A stretch of 64,000 bases of DNA from Xestospongia muta (taxonomy: Eukaryota; Porifera; Demospongiae; Haplosclerida; Petrosiidae). Shown piece by piece: positions 10,473-22,176 of this stretch. The first letter of the stretch is position 1, and the number at the start of each line of letters is the position of its first letter. Under the pieces are notes generated by a model that made no database searches, was not told where the DNA came from, and was given only the letters and a program-made list of their open reading frames with translations. Position numbers and translations under genes: made by a program. The stretch spans positions 3,095,497 through 3,159,496 of the forward strand of contig OY848921.1 in assembly GCA_963693285.1 (NCBI GenBank), in the 5' to 3' direction.

Positions 10473-11399
10473 ATGGCTACATCTTGGTATCTTTGTAGTG
10501 ATGGCAGTGTAATGTATCCTCTTGATGTTCTTTTCTTTCTTTTTCCAAATGAAAAGAACTCAAATGTAAGTGTGTTTTGTTTGTCACCAAAATATTACCA
10601 GATACCATTTGAATTAAACCTGTCATGGCAACCAGAGTTCCTGCGACTAGAAGATTTTATTGACTGCATTATAGGTTTAACTATCACTTGTATATGGCTC
10701 ACTATTGCCTTCATAGTCTGCAAGTATATCTGGGACTATATTGATCCATCTTTCTCCTCAATTACACCAGCTCACAAGAAGTGGTATGTTGTCAGTAATA
10801 TGTCCAAAGCTCTCTTTTTAGGAAGTATTGTGTTTAGTACATTCTACCCAACTGCTCTACAGCAAGCCTATAATGATGAGTTTTCAGACCAACTAGTATT
10901 AAAACGATGCATGGTAGTTTATTTAGCCACTGATGTAGTGGCTTTATATATGATACCAAAACTTCCACAAAGCACAATTATTCATCATGTAGCTTCAATG
11001 TTGGCTGACTTTCTTAGCTTTTCTACTAACTACAATGTTAAAGGGTTTACTGGACTTTTGGGACTTGGTAAAATGATAGCTACTTATGGTGCATTCAGCT
11101 CTATGTCAGGTTTAGTCAATGCCTACCTTGCTTTAAGAGTTGTTTATCGTAATTCTAAGAAAATGAAGATACTGTGCTATTTGAGTCTTGTGACCTACAT
11201 ATTTGTCTGTGGAATTAACTGGACATTCCAGATATTTTGGTTAATTGGTGTTTTGAAAGCATTTGATTATTCTATATTTTCTATCATGTACATGGCAATA
11301 TTAGCATTTATCATAAATGATGATATTGTACTGATCAAATGGTTGCTTAAACAAAGCTCTCCAATGGCCGAAGTTAACACGAAACAAAAGAAACTGTAA
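10473..11399 (+). CDS. TLC-domain membrane protein (copy 3, intact)
   Basis: 308 residues, intact. Copy-specific changes include VVSNMSKALFLGSIVFSTFYP around 106-125, LKRCMVVYLATDVVALY around 143-159, and GLGKMIATYGAF around 197-208. HH171-172 and the KQKKL tail are kept. It is the last member of the TLC array. Its upstream spacer was cut by the hAT insertion, so any distal control element shared with the other copies is now about 2.4 kb farther away. Confidence 0.8.
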   Translation: MATSWYLCSDGSVMYPLDVLFFLFPNEKNSNVSVFCLSPKYYQIPFELNLSWQPEFLRLEDFIDCIIGLTITCIWLTIAFIVCKYIWDYIDPSFSSITPAHKKWYVVSNMSKALFLGSIVFSTFYPTALQQAYNDEFSDQLVLKRCMVVYLATDVVALYMIPKLPQSTIIHHVASMLADFLSFSTNYNVKGFTGLLGLGKMIATYGAFSSMSGLVNAYLALRVVYRNSKKMKILCYLSLVTYIFVCGINWTFQIFWLIGVLKAFDYSIFSIMYMAILAFIINDDIVLIKWLLKQSSPMAEVNTKQKKL

Positions 11400-12292
11400 T
11401 GGAGTGAATTGGAGTGTTTATTTGTGATAGTTCACTGTTTTCTGTTTAAATTTTTGTTTCCTTTAATAACAAGGGTATGTTAATGTCCATCCATTTACAA
11501 ATAAATCCACTGATAAACCATAAATCATATGTCATAATTTGTTATGGTTATACTTGTATATGGTATGTTAATTGTGTGTCATCATATATTGATTATTCAC
11601 ACTGCATGCACTTTAAATTGTATGGACTTGTAACTAAACCTCTACATATTCTGTGGCATAATGTTTGAATGCTTTAGTCAGACTGCTGTTTGAAACACTA
11701 CTCATAAAAATTGACCTATTTTTATTCTGTTTACACCATGTATCATAACTATTAAAATAGAAGGGTTTTAAAGTGTATTTTTAAGCTAAAACTTACGTTT
11801 TCACATGAGATACCCACTATTAGAAGTCTTATTTCGAGCGCTTAGACAATGAACGCAGTGATTTGTATATAGATCTTGGAAATAGCCTCTCTTGAAGACG
11901 CCATTTTATTTGTCTTTAATTAATTAATTATTCTTCATTATCTCGCATGAGAAGATACAGTCAACGTAAGCCCTGATTTTGATCGAGTGGTCCTGTGTAC
12001 ATCCTTCTGCAAGTTCTTCTCTTCTGAGAAGAGGAAATTTTTCAGTAATTTCAAGCCTTCTAATTATCTTATATAAAATCACAGTATCTGTAACTGGGTA
12101 TATATGTACTTCAAAGCTTTATTTGATGACTGCCAGTTTAGTTAAATTATTTGTTAGTTACTCACATACACATTCATTCAAATGATGATAACATTATTAT
12201 TATACAAACACGTTTTATTTAAAAGCATCACAAACAAGTGTCTGTAGAAATTTCTAAAAATTTATAAATTATAGGGATAAACATTTGAAGTA
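11400..12292. other. TLC 3' flank and duplicated spacer
   Basis: No gene is seen. From about 11640 it matches 3770-4491 closely. The short reading frames here (11477, 11979) lie in repeat sequence that is not conserved as protein between the two copies. Confidence 0.6.
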
Positions 12293-12402
12293 AGACAACA
12301 ATATAGGAATGGTGTACAAAAATCCCTACTTTGTTGTCACAGCTTATTAGTGAGACTTTATTGTATGTAGGGATTTTTATACTGCAATTCCTATTGTGGT
12401 CT
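12293..12402. mobile_element. Small MITE-like element, copy 2
   Basis: Same 110-bp inverted-repeat unit as 4492-4601, differing at a few bases. Here it is followed by unrelated sequence rather than UGT fragments, so the UGT pieces at 4.6 kb arrived separately or were lost here. Confidence 0.55.
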
Positions 12403-13030
12403 TGTTTCAGAGGTTTGTATCACCATCCATATATTTCATGAACTTTAATTTCCAGAAATCTTTATACAAATATTTTTTGCATGTATGTATTCAGTGTTCT
12501 TATATTATCTGATGAAATTGAAGAAATTAAAGTTTCATATATGAGGCTATATAAGGAATTGTAGCACATTTTCTATCACTTAACAATCATGGCTATTGGT
12601 AAGTGATAGAATATGTATTCTCCAATGCCAAATCTATACATTTATAGGTTCCAAGAGTTTAGGGTTTACAGTTTAGGTACATTGAATTAATTTCTCATTG
12701 AAATATATGGAGTTACTATCACATATGAATAGTAACTGCCATAAAGAATACATAACACAAACATATAATTTTAATCAATCAGTTAAGTCCACAGCTTAGA
12801 CTGCTTATACATAGCCTTGGTAAAACGGATTTTGAATATACAATATTTATATAGTGGTATAGATGTTACACTGCTGTACATTACACCATAATGTTTATAT
12901 AGAGTATGTATATTAGATGTTTCTGTTTGAAAAAGTTGGTAGAAGTATGACTGATGTTTGGTCATTTTATAGATCCATGCAAAACGTATAACTCTAGTTT
13001 ATAACGAAGGTGTTCGGTGAAGTAAGTGCT
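12403..13030. other. Spacer between TLC and UGT arrays
   Basis: AT-rich and unique, with no gene seen. Hairpins: TTCTATCACTTA at 12571-12582 pairs perfectly with 12600-12611, and AGTTACTAT near 12711 pairs with ATAGTAACT near 12736. The minus-strand frame at 12783-12965 has no recognisable features. Confidence 0.5.
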
Positions 13031-13095
13031 GTACGTAATGTGTTACGTAAATAGGAGGAAATGTTGTTTACGTCAGTACTGTGATGTCACGTCTA
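13031..13095 (+). promoter_or_regulatory. Cluster of bZIP-type sites before first UGT
   Basis: TTACGTAA (13043-13050) is the palindromic PAR-bZIP/E4BP4 consensus. TTACGTCA (13068-13075) and TGATGTCA (13082-13089) are CRE/ATF-like. TACGTAAT precedes them. The cluster lies 110-170 bp before the start codon. The consensus matches are seen directly; regulation is inferred. Confidence 0.4.
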
Positions 13096-13207
13096 GACTA
13101 AGTACTTCGTCAGCACGTTGGCATGGTAATTATTATTGTACATGTATATAATATTCCATTTCCTTCTTTGTGACTTTTATACTATTATTGATATCTACTG
13201 ATGAGCA

Positions 13208-14749
13208 ATGAGGAACACTAACTTTGTCCTTCTTCTAGTAATAAGTTTATCAGCTGGTAGTCTACTTTGTTTGTCTGAAAATCACACAGGAGAAGACTCC
13301 GTAAAGAAGCTAAATGTTTTATTGGCAGCCCCTCCATTTGCTGGACATGCTAACCCTTTGTTAGCACTAGGAGAGGAACTAGTGAGACATGGGCATAATG
13401 TAACCTTCTGTTCTCAGGACAATTGGGTTAATTTAGAAAAGAAGTCCTTGGAGAGAGGTATAAAGTATTTATCAGCTGGTAACTACTACCTAAGTGAAAG
13501 TGAATTTCGTGAACTATACATTGAATGGGGTACAGGATTAATTTCAAACAATCCTTGGATATTTTACCAGGCTTTATTACTTAATAAAAAGCATATTCAA
13601 AAAAATATTGATCCAATCCTTCGCTATCTAAAAAATCAAGGAATCCAGCAATGGGATGTTGTTCTGATGGAAAATTTTTTGGCACAATCATTACCGTGTC
13701 TAGCTGTATATAACAATGTCAGTACAATTGCTATTTATAATAGACCTCCTAATTATCAACCCATGACTAATTATAATTTGTTGGAAAAGTTCCAATCCAG
13801 TGTAAGGACATTTCTCTCTACTATTTCTCTTCTTGATCCCTATGGATCTACAATTACTGCTGATATGTGTAAGAAACTATTTCATTCAACACCATACGAA
13901 GGCTGGGAATATCCTGTTTTAATAAGATCAGCAAATGGCTTTGAGTACCCACAAACAATTTCACCTTTAACACAGTATGTAGGACCTCTTTTGTCTAAGT
14001 TAAAACAATCACTACCAACAGATTTGTCAAAGTGGATACAAGACAAAGAGGACAACAGTGTCATTTATATCAGTATGGGATCCCTTCTTGAGATTGGTAA
14101 CGATTTAGCTATGGCATTTATTAATGGTACATATCATACTAATTACTCTGTGGTATGGTCTCTAAATAAGCATAACCAACATGTTCTTAATGATATAGAA
14201 CTAGACACTAAGAAATATTTTATTTCATCATGGACTCCTCAGGTTATTCTATTACAACATAAGTCTATCTCTATGGCTATACTACATGGTGGTTCTAATG
14301 GAGTTCATGAAGGTCTTTACTATGGAGTTCCACTTATTGTCATACCACAATTTGGTGATCAAGCAAACTGGGCAGGAAAAGTAAAATATTCTGGAGTTGG
14401 TGTACAACTCAAACCTCATCAAGTGACCTCTCAAACTATTAAGGAGAGTATTGAGACAATAGAGTCAGGAGAATATCATAAAAAGGCTCAAAAGATGAGT
14501 CAGATCATGAAGAGAGCAGGGGGTGTGGATAAGGCAGCAGATCTTGTGGAGTTCTATCTTAATGTTGGTTATGATCACCTGATACCAGGTCCTGTCAAGT
14601 ACAAATGGAGCTGGATACAATACTACAATATTGATGTACATGTTATACTACTGTGTATCATATTGATCATTATGTATTGTATAGTTAAAGTATGTAAGTG
14701 TTGCTGTAAATGCTGTTGTCTTAAAAAGAAACACAAAAAAACTGACTGA
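13208..14749 (+). CDS. UDP-glycosyltransferase, GT1 family (UGT copy 1)
   Basis: 513 residues, one exon, and the most divergent open member. Features in order: signal peptide about 1-22; acceptor domain with PFAGH (His47 at the catalytic-base position); Glu155 where UGTs usually have the His-partner Asp (WDVVLMEN); the donor-domain signature TPQVILLQH and HGGSNGVHE at about 345-365; FGDQ ending in the sugar-contacting Asp-Gln; a single membrane helix near 480-498; a Cys-rich cytosolic tail; and KKTD, a KKxx ER retrieval signal. The enzyme would transfer sugar from a UDP-sugar to a lipophilic acceptor in the ER lumen. Glu for Asp may alter activity. Its flanks are unlike the other copies, which suggests an older locus. 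Confidence 0.88.
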   Translation: MRNTNFVLLLVISLSAGSLLCLSENHTGEDSVKKLNVLLAAPPFAGHANPLLALGEELVRHGHNVTFCSQDNWVNLEKKSLERGIKYLSAGNYYLSESEFRELYIEWGTGLISNNPWIFYQALLLNKKHIQKNIDPILRYLKNQGIQQWDVVLMENFLAQSLPCLAVYNNVSTIAIYNRPPNYQPMTNYNLLEKFQSSVRTFLSTISLLDPYGSTITADMCKKLFHSTPYEGWEYPVLIRSANGFEYPQTISPLTQYVGPLLSKLKQSLPTDLSKWIQDKEDNSVIYISMGSLLEIGNDLAMAFINGTYHTNYSVVWSLNKHNQHVLNDIELDTKKYFISSWTPQVILLQHKSISMAILHGGSNGVHEGLYYGVPLIVIPQFGDQANWAGKVKYSGVGVQLKPHQVTSQTIKESIETIESGEYHKKAQKMSQIMKRAGGVDKAADLVEFYLNVGYDHLIPGPVKYKWSWIQYYNIDVHVILLCIILIIMYCIVKVCKCCCKCCCLKKKHKKTD

Positions 14750-15094
14750 AGTAAATTTTTAGAATATTTTCTTTTTAACGTTATTGTCAGTTATAATTAC
14801 TGCCCAGAACATTATTTTATAATAAGGAGTTAACACAATAATGGACATACTTGTTCTTGAGGTATTTCTAATTATAATTTACTTCATTGCTTTACTTTTG
14901 TGACAATTGAGAAAAATTAAAAGATACTGAGGTAATGCTAATGTGATCAATCTGTACTTATAGTAGATCAACTATTCCATTTATTAACCTAGTTATGTAA
15001 GCTATTAATATGGATTACGATAGATAAAATGATTTCCTGTCTGAGTTAATTAGTTGCTCATACATCTACCGGTAGTTACTGCTCAATTAAGATA
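14750..15094. other. UGT spacer
   Basis: Contains the 3' flank of the first UGT and, from about 14985, the 5' flank of the next copy (shared with 24110-24219). Bases 14795-14880 carry a faint echo of UGT middle sequence (ATAATAAGGAGTTAACACAA). No gene is seen. Confidence 0.45.
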
Positions 15095-16673
15095 ATGAAG
15101 ACGGTTGTTCTTTCTCTCGTATTAATGATTGTTTATGGACTAGCTGTGACACACAGTAATCATGTGAACTCTAATCCTACTAGCTCTACTATCAAGCCTT
15201 TAAATGTCTTATTTGTTTCTACCCCAATACCAGGACATGCTAATGCTTTATTAGCTCTTGGAGAAGAGTTAGTAAGACGTGGACATAATGTAACATTTTG
15301 TTCTTTGGACTCTTCAATTAAATTGAATGATAAAGTGAAGGAGAGAGGTATGAAATATTTGTCTGCTGGTAGTTTGACGAATAAAAAAAACGCTCAAGAA
15401 AAATCTAAAGACGTTACCCGATGGCTCTCTTCAAGAAATCCTTGGAAAATTTATAAAGCTTTAATGTTGATGAAGGAATACATAGAAAGGAATGTTAGTC
15501 CTATTATTGACTATTTTATAAATAAGGATTCGAAACAATGGGATATAATCATTCTTGAACAGTTTCTATTCAACTCAATTCCTTGTATTAAATAATACAA
15601 CAATCTATCTATTATTGGTGTTATTAATAGACCTTTTAGATATCAAGACCTACCACCTTGGCCTTATCCTTTAACGATGTCTGGTAAAACAGATAATCTT
15701 CATTTTTTTGACAGACTAAAAGCTATTCCATCTTCAATTTTCTCAAGCATAATGAAAAGTGTTATGCTATATAAAACACCAGTCACTGATCGACTATGTA
15801 ATGAAGTGTTCCATTGGGATCCATTTGAAGGATGGGAATATCCTGTAATTGTACGAACAGTAATTGGCTTAGAGTATCCACGGACAATTTCACCTTTAAC
15901 AGAGTATGTTGGACCAATTTTGTCCAAATTAAAGAAAGCATTACCTACAGATTTTTCAAAGTGGATACAAGATAAAGAGGACAAGAGTGTTATATATATC
16001 AGTATGGGGTCATTGCATCACGTAACTACAGACCTAGCTATGGCCCTTGTTAACAGTACTAATCAAACAGAATATTCTGTGGTATGGTCTCTAATTAATC
16101 AACATGTTCTTAGTGGAATAGAACTAAACACAAAAAAAATATTTTATTTCATCATGGACTCCTCAGGTTACTCTATTACAACATAAGTCTATCTCTATGG
16201 CTATACTACATGGTGGTTCTAATGGAGTTCATGAAGCTCTTTACTATGGAGTTCCTCTTATTGTTGTACCACAATTTGGTGATCAATTAGATTGGTCAGC
16301 TAGAGTAGAACAGTCTGGAGTTGATGTACAACTCAAACCTCATCAAACGACCTCTCAAACTATTAAGAAGAGTATTGAAAGTATTGAGTCAGAAGGATAT
16401 CATTAAAAAGCTCAAAAAATGAGTGAAATGATGAAGAGAGGAGGAGGTGTGGATAAGGCAGCAGATCTTGTGGAGTTCTATGTTAATGTTGGTTATGATC
16501 ACCTGATACCAGGTCCTGTCAAGTACAAATGGAGCTGGATACAATACTACAATATTGATGTACATGTTACACTACTGTGTATCATATTGATCATTATGTA
16601 TTATATAGTTAAAGTACGTAGGTGTTTCTGTAGATACTGCTGTCTGAAAAAGAAACACAAAAAGATTGAGTGA
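15095..16673 (+). pseudogene. UGT pseudogene, MKTVVLSL subtype
   Basis: A full-length UGT relative with three disabling changes. A nonsense TAA at 15593-15595 replaces the Gln after PCIA. An extra A in a poly-A run at about 16130-16140 shifts the frame. A second TAA at 16404-16406 falls in the SEGYHKK region. The rest reads as UGT: signal peptide, PIPGH, LE at the catalytic-Asp position (WDIIILEQ), HGGSNGVHEALYYG, FGDQLDW, membrane helix and HKKIE tail. The nonsense codon after PCI is shared with the copy at 24220, so the lesion predates that duplication. Confidence 0.92.
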
Positions 16674-16805
16674 AGTTAAGTTATTAGGATATTTTCTTTA
16701 ATGTTTTTTCCAATGATAGCTACTGTACATATATAGTTTATATTATGTTATAGTTGTTCAATTCAGACTGGATTCTTTTACTTTTGAAACATGACAATTG
16801 AGAGA

Positions 16806-17425
16806 ATTACCGACTATAGTTATAGAGAACCTCTCTTCTGATCAGTGATAGCGGTAAAGCGCAGTTAACACGATAGGGTAGAACAGTAGTTAATACCATA
16901 GAACTATAGATACAAAAAAGGAATATGTGGATAAGCAAGCTTTGCATTGTACTGTATAAGACTAGAATATTATATCAATGAGTGAAGTTATGATCTCCTT
17001 AGTTGTCTGTTTCCAGAAGAAATATGATTTCAAAGTTGGTACTGGACACATACAAAGCTCTTCTAACTTAGTCTATAGTTTTATTAACTTTGACACTACT
17101 TTAGACATCTTTAAAGAAATCTGGTACTCTTTATATAGTTTCAGATTCTTTTGTTCTTTAATTTCACATGTTTTTGTATCACTAAACATTTAAGTAACAT
17201 TTTCTCTGTGGACACAACTGATCACATACTTTCATATCTCTGTGTGCAGTTATGGGTTGCAATAAACAAATTATTGCATCCATACATGTGACCACATCAC
17301 ATATATGTAGAAATTGAAGTAAGATTTGATGCGCTGTTTAGATTAGTCGCCTAGTACTAACATGCTGAACAACTACAGTATTATTCCAATGTCACATTAC
17401 TTGATATAGAAGCCATGACTTGCAT
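16806..17425 (-). pseudogene. PIGT fragment (exon 12, intron 11, edge of exon 11)
   Basis: Nearly identical to 26870-27487 of the intact PIGT gene. It contains the exon-12 equivalent with its donor and acceptor, all of intron 11, and about 25 bases of exon 11, then stops abruptly 50 bp before the next UGT start. It cannot encode PIG-T. The plus-strand frame at 16978 is a shadow inside the intron. Confidence 0.85.
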
Positions 17426-17475
17426 ATCATAAAACCGAGAATACAAGGGGTTAAATTTTTGGATACCTCCGGCTA

Positions 17476-19071
17476 ATGGCTATCAAAGTTCTAACTCTCC
17501 TTTTACTATTTCTTTTTGGATTGTATGCTGTGGTACACAGTAATCCTCTGAACTCTAATCCTACTAGCTACACTATAGCTAGCCATACCGTCAAACCTAT
17601 AAAGGTCTTATTTGTCTCTGTCCCATTACCTGGACATACTAATGCTTTATTAGCTCTTGGAGAAGAGTTAGTAAGACGTGGACATTATGTAGCGTATTGT
17701 TCTACAGATTCTTGGGACAACTTAATGGACAAGGTAATGGAGAGAGGAATAAAGTATCTTTCTGCAGGAAAAATGATAGATTATGAGTCAAAACGAGCGA
17801 ATATCCACAAAGTTGCCCGATGGATGCTTTCTAACAATCCCTGGCTGATCTATAAAGCTCTAATGGCTGTTATTGAATGGAACAAAGGTGCTGTTAGTCC
17901 TACAATTGACTATCTTATGAATAATGATGTGACGCAATGGGACATTGTAATATTTGATTATTTGCTAATGAGCTCAGTTCCCTGTATTGCCAGATATCAC
18001 AATGTATCTATAATTGGTGTCTTTGATAGACCTGTCCATAATGATCCACCTTGGCCTTATCCTTTAGCTGTGTCTGGGAAAACAGATAACATTATGTTTT
18101 TAGACAGACTTAGCAATATTCCATCAATGTTCATCAGATCATTGATCAACAATGTTCTATTTTATAGCTCACCCACTGTCGATAAACTATGTGATAAAGT
18201 ATTTCATTGGGGTCCACTTGAAGGATGGGAATATCCTGCTATTGTACGAACAGTAATTGGCTTTGAGTACCCACGAACAATTTCACCTTTAACAGAATAT
18301 GTAGGACCTATATTGTCTAAATTAAATAAACGACTACCGACAGATTTGTCAAAGTGGATACAAGATAAAAAGGACAACAGTGTTATATATATCAGTATGG
18401 GATCTATTGCTAATATAAGTTATGACTTGGTTGTGGCATTTGTTAACAGTACTAATAGCACTACATACTCTGTGGTGTGGTCTTTAAATAAACTTCAACA
18501 ACATTTTGTTAATGACATGAAACTTGATTCACACAAATACTTTATTTCATCATGGACTCCTCAGGTTACTCTATTACAACATAAGTCTATCTCTATGGCT
18601 ATACTACATGGTGGTTCTAATGGAGTTCATGAAGCTCTTTACTATGGGGTTCCACTTATTGTCATACCACAATTTTTTGACCAATTTGATTGGGCAGCAA
18701 TGGTAGAACATTCTGGAGTTGGTTTACAAATAAAACCTCATCAAGTGTCCTCTCAAACTATTAAGAAGAGTATTGAGACAATAGAGTCAGGAGAATATCG
18801 TGAAAAAGCTCAAAAGATGAGTCAGATCATAAAGAGAGCAGGGGGTGTAGATAAGGCAGCAGATCTTGTGGAGTTCTATGCTAATGTTGGTTATGATCAC
18901 CTGATACCAGGTCCTGTCAAGTACAAATGGAGCTGGATACAATACTACAATATTGATGTACATGTTACACTACTGTGTATCATATTGATCATTATGTATT
19001 GTATAGTTAAAGTATGTAAGTGTTGTTGTAGATGCTGTTGTCTGAAAAAGAAACACAAAAAGATTGAGTGA
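17476..19071 (+). CDS. UDP-glycosyltransferase (UGT copy 3, intact)
   Basis: 531 residues. Signal peptide about 1-22, VPLPGH with His54, WDIVIFD with Asp161 as the expected catalytic partner, HGGSNGVHEALYYG signature, and FFDQ, where Phe precedes the conserved Asp-Gln. The tail has Cys-rich KVCKCCCRCCC and HKKIE (KKxx). The start MAIKVLTLL differs from the MASKKVV start of most copies. The conserved leader TTATTATTCAATA is missing: the PIGT fragment ends only 50 bp upstream. The coding frame is clean, but its promoter may be lost or borrowed. Confidence 0.85.
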   Translation: MAIKVLTLLLLFLFGLYAVVHSNPLNSNPTSYTIASHTVKPIKVLFVSVPLPGHTNALLALGEELVRRGHYVAYCSTDSWDNLMDKVMERGIKYLSAGKMIDYESKRANIHKVARWMLSNNPWLIYKALMAVIEWNKGAVSPTIDYLMNNDVTQWDIVIFDYLLMSSVPCIARYHNVSIIGVFDRPVHNDPPWPYPLAVSGKTDNIMFLDRLSNIPSMFIRSLINNVLFYSSPTVDKLCDKVFHWGPLEGWEYPAIVRTVIGFEYPRTISPLTEYVGPILSKLNKRLPTDLSKWIQDKKDNSVIYISMGSIANISYDLVVAFVNSTNSTTYSVVWSLNKLQQHFVNDMKLDSHKYFISSWTPQVTLLQHKSISMAILHGGSNGVHEALYYGVPLIVIPQFFDQFDWAAMVEHSGVGLQIKPHQVSSQTIKKSIETIESGEYREKAQKMSQIIKRAGGVDKAADLVEFYANVGYDHLIPGPVKYKWSWIQYYNIDVHVTLLCIILIIMYCIVKVCKCCCRCCCLKKKHKKIE

Positions 19072-19433
19072 AGTAAAGTTATTAGGATATTTTCTTTAAT
19101 GTTTTTTCCAATGATAGCTACTGTATATATATAGTTTATATTATGTTATAGTTGTTCAATTCAGACTGGATTCTTTTACTTTTGAAACATGACAATTGAG
19201 AGAATTTAAATTAAACTGAGAAAATGATATCTGATCAGGTGTTCCAATCAAATCTGATGTGGATTCATAAGTATTAGGGTTTTTTCGTTGTTATATATAA
19301 TTATTTAAATGTACTTTCATCATTATAGCAACCACAAAAAATGTATATTACTCCAGGATTTATGATGATAATATATTAATTAATAACCTTAGTGTCACAA
19401 TAGATGAAAACTTATAGAAACATCATTTATTTA

Positions 19434-22067
19434 CTATAGTTCATTGGGACCTGTAAAAAAGAAAATGTATTAGCTCAATTAAAATGAATCAAGGAGATTA
19501 TCGCAAAATCTCACATGATATTGCACAATATACACAATTTATTGCAATCACAATATTTATCAAATGATCTAATATATAGTTCAGTTTAGACTTACCAGCT
19601 GTTGATTTTTGTAGTAGACTTTTAATTTTTGACCTTAATTTACTAATAATGCTTTTCTTGTCATCTTCATTCATCGGCTGAAGTGTTTTAGTAGTCAAAT
19701 TAAAGAGAGATCCAAATCCAATGGCTACTGCTCTACTAACAAAACAAATGATGTTGTATGGCATACTAAAATCTGGAATTTGATGAGACACTAATAGTGT
19801 CTCACTGTGTATTCTGACAGGTAGAGATCTACATAATAGACAAATATAATAAGCATCTCTATACAAACAATGCCATATTTGTGACATTATATGATACAGG
19901 TGGTCAAGCAAAGCATATCATTTATATATGAATTTTTTAAGTAGCAGTATCATTTGTGTTCATTTATGGTGCTTCCTGTACAAATGGCTTCTAGCAGCCA
20001 TATTATTTTAGCATGTTTGATTGATATGACTAGTAGTTTAAGGTTAAATTAAATCACTAGTTTACTCCAGGACAACAGTACTAGACATGGCTTAATTATT
20101 GAAATTGCTACATTACACTTACCGACTATAGTTATACAGACCCTCTCTTTTGATCAGTGATAGCGGTAAAGCGCAGTTAACACAATAGGGTAGAACAGCA
20201 GTTAATACCATAGAACTGTAGATACAAAAAAGGAATATGTGGATAAGCAAGGTCTGCATTGTACTGTATAAGACTAGAATATTATATCAATGAGTGAAGT
20301 TATGATCACACTACTTTAGACATCTTTAAAGAAATCTGGTACTCTTTATATAGTTTCAGATTCTTTTGTTCTTTAATTTCACATGTTTTTATATCACTAA
20401 ACATTTAAGTTTAGTGAATGGAGGGACAGAGAACAGGCACTCTGTTGTATAAGGTCTCAATCTATCAATAGCTGGAGTATATCGACTGTAACGAACTGCT
20501 CAAGATAAAACAGGTGATAAAGCATACTAGTCACTGTATATATTATTATAATGTAAAATACATGCTGTAGTTAGCTAATTCCACATATTTGAGTTGATGC
20601 ATACATATATACTAATCACTATCGTGTAAATGACAAATTCCACAAATTTAAAAAGTTTATAAAAAGTATACGACATGAATGTATGTTCTATTTATAAAAC
20701 AATATGTTTCTAGAGAGTATTAAAATTATTAAACTTCAAATGCTGTGATTTGTACTATTGACATATAATTTATCAACTACACCAACTCTTTTACATAACT
20801 TGTGCATCACATACCAAGTTGATCTCTACAGTTGATAGTTGCATCATTTAATAATTGAACACAGCTAATGTCCAGGGTACGAGAAAGAACTCTAAAGTAC
20901 CATGGTACTATATCCAGTACTGCTACTAACAAAGACAGTTGAGGATCTTGGTTAGTAATCTCTGTTATAATGCCACCTCTCTCATGACCTGACCCTGAAT
21001 AAAAGAGTTGGAAACGATAGCTGAATACACAATGTCTAATTACCAGTGACATATCTCTGAACATGTAGAGGAGACAACAATGACAAACCTATAATAAAGA
21101 TATATATTGATAATACAATGTATTAGACAGTACCAAGTGTTGATTTTGCCTCAAATGACAAGGAAATATCAGAAAAAGATTTATTACCTAGAAAATGTCC
21201 ATGATGAGTCAATCAATATATGTTATACATGATTCATATTATCCATATATATTATGTATAGATCAAATAATGTAATAAATTATAGCTATAATATATTATT
21301 ATTAAATGCTATGTACGTACTTGTCACACTCTGTACATTATAAACTGCTAGTTTGATATCTTGACCATATGCCTTGAGATGTTGCCAACTACTAGGAGGT
21401 GGAGTTAAAGTGAATCGACCAGCCTAAAAACAAGTACATATAAAACATATAGTCAATGGCTCATTATAGAATAATGGTGAGCTTTTAAGGAAACGTTATT
21501 AAGAATATAAGTATAAAAATCATCCTAAGATAATTTTAATGGCAGTACTGCTGCTGTAAGGGACTAGATTACTGCTAAGTATTATAAGACTGGAGAGTTG
21601 GAAGAAGCTAGGGAACTAATGAAAGATGTTTCTCAAGTAATGTAACTCTGAGGGTTTGATCAGATGCACCCAATTTAAAGCTCACAATAAAAGTAATTAT
21701 ATTCATTGATTGCTCTGTGCATCAGTGGTTATTGTACACAGGTTAATTTCATTCATCACTGTTGAAAATCACATACAATACTGCATGTAATTAAGAGGGG
21801 TGTGGCCACACCATAGCTATCAGAACATACAGGTATATTAGAGGTTGTATCAACAGAAACAGATGAATCAGTTGCTAAGGAACAGTGTGATGATAATGTT
21901 TTAGTAAACAATGATCGAAGAGACCAATCTAAAACAAAAAAAAACAGTAAGACTGATATATATGTACTTGTATTACTATATCCTTACAGATCTTCCCTGC
22001 TCTATTCTCAGGTCGGAATACTACAAATAGTGTTTGATGAATTTCAACTCTTACAGATGAACAAGCT
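19434..22067 (-). pseudogene. PIGT pseudogene copy A (5'-truncated)
   Basis: Exons 14 down to most of exon 6 of PIGT are recognisable in order. Examples are the PDFSMPYN exon at about 19.6-19.83 kb, exon 10 at 20.8-21.0 kb with the VPWYFRVLS stretch, and the exon-6 remnant with EIHQTL near 22.04 kb. Exons 1-5 are absent. A deletion near 20412 removes the 3' half and donor site of exon 11, and another removes part of intron 11. The break at 22067 joins directly to the promoter of the UGT at 22177. The last exon ends in a TAG two codons earlier than in the intact gene. Confidence 0.88.
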
Positions 22068-22176
22068 GAAAGGTAGTGAAATATTCCCCACCCCCTAAAA
22101 TTAATAATATTAACTATACGCAGCAAAAACTTCCTGTCGGACCTAATCTACTTAAATTATTATTCAATAAGGTTGC

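Noticed and set aside
13882..14064. Antisense frames inside UGTs (also 15700-15984, 22257-22469, 24834-25118 minus; 32616, 38768 and 51463 plus)
   Set aside because: They recur only because the sense UGT sequence is conserved, and no independent protein features are seen.
16978..17193. Plus-strand frames at 16978 and 27064
   Set aside because: Both are PIGT intron 11 read on the wrong strand. The two copies do not keep the same protein start or length.
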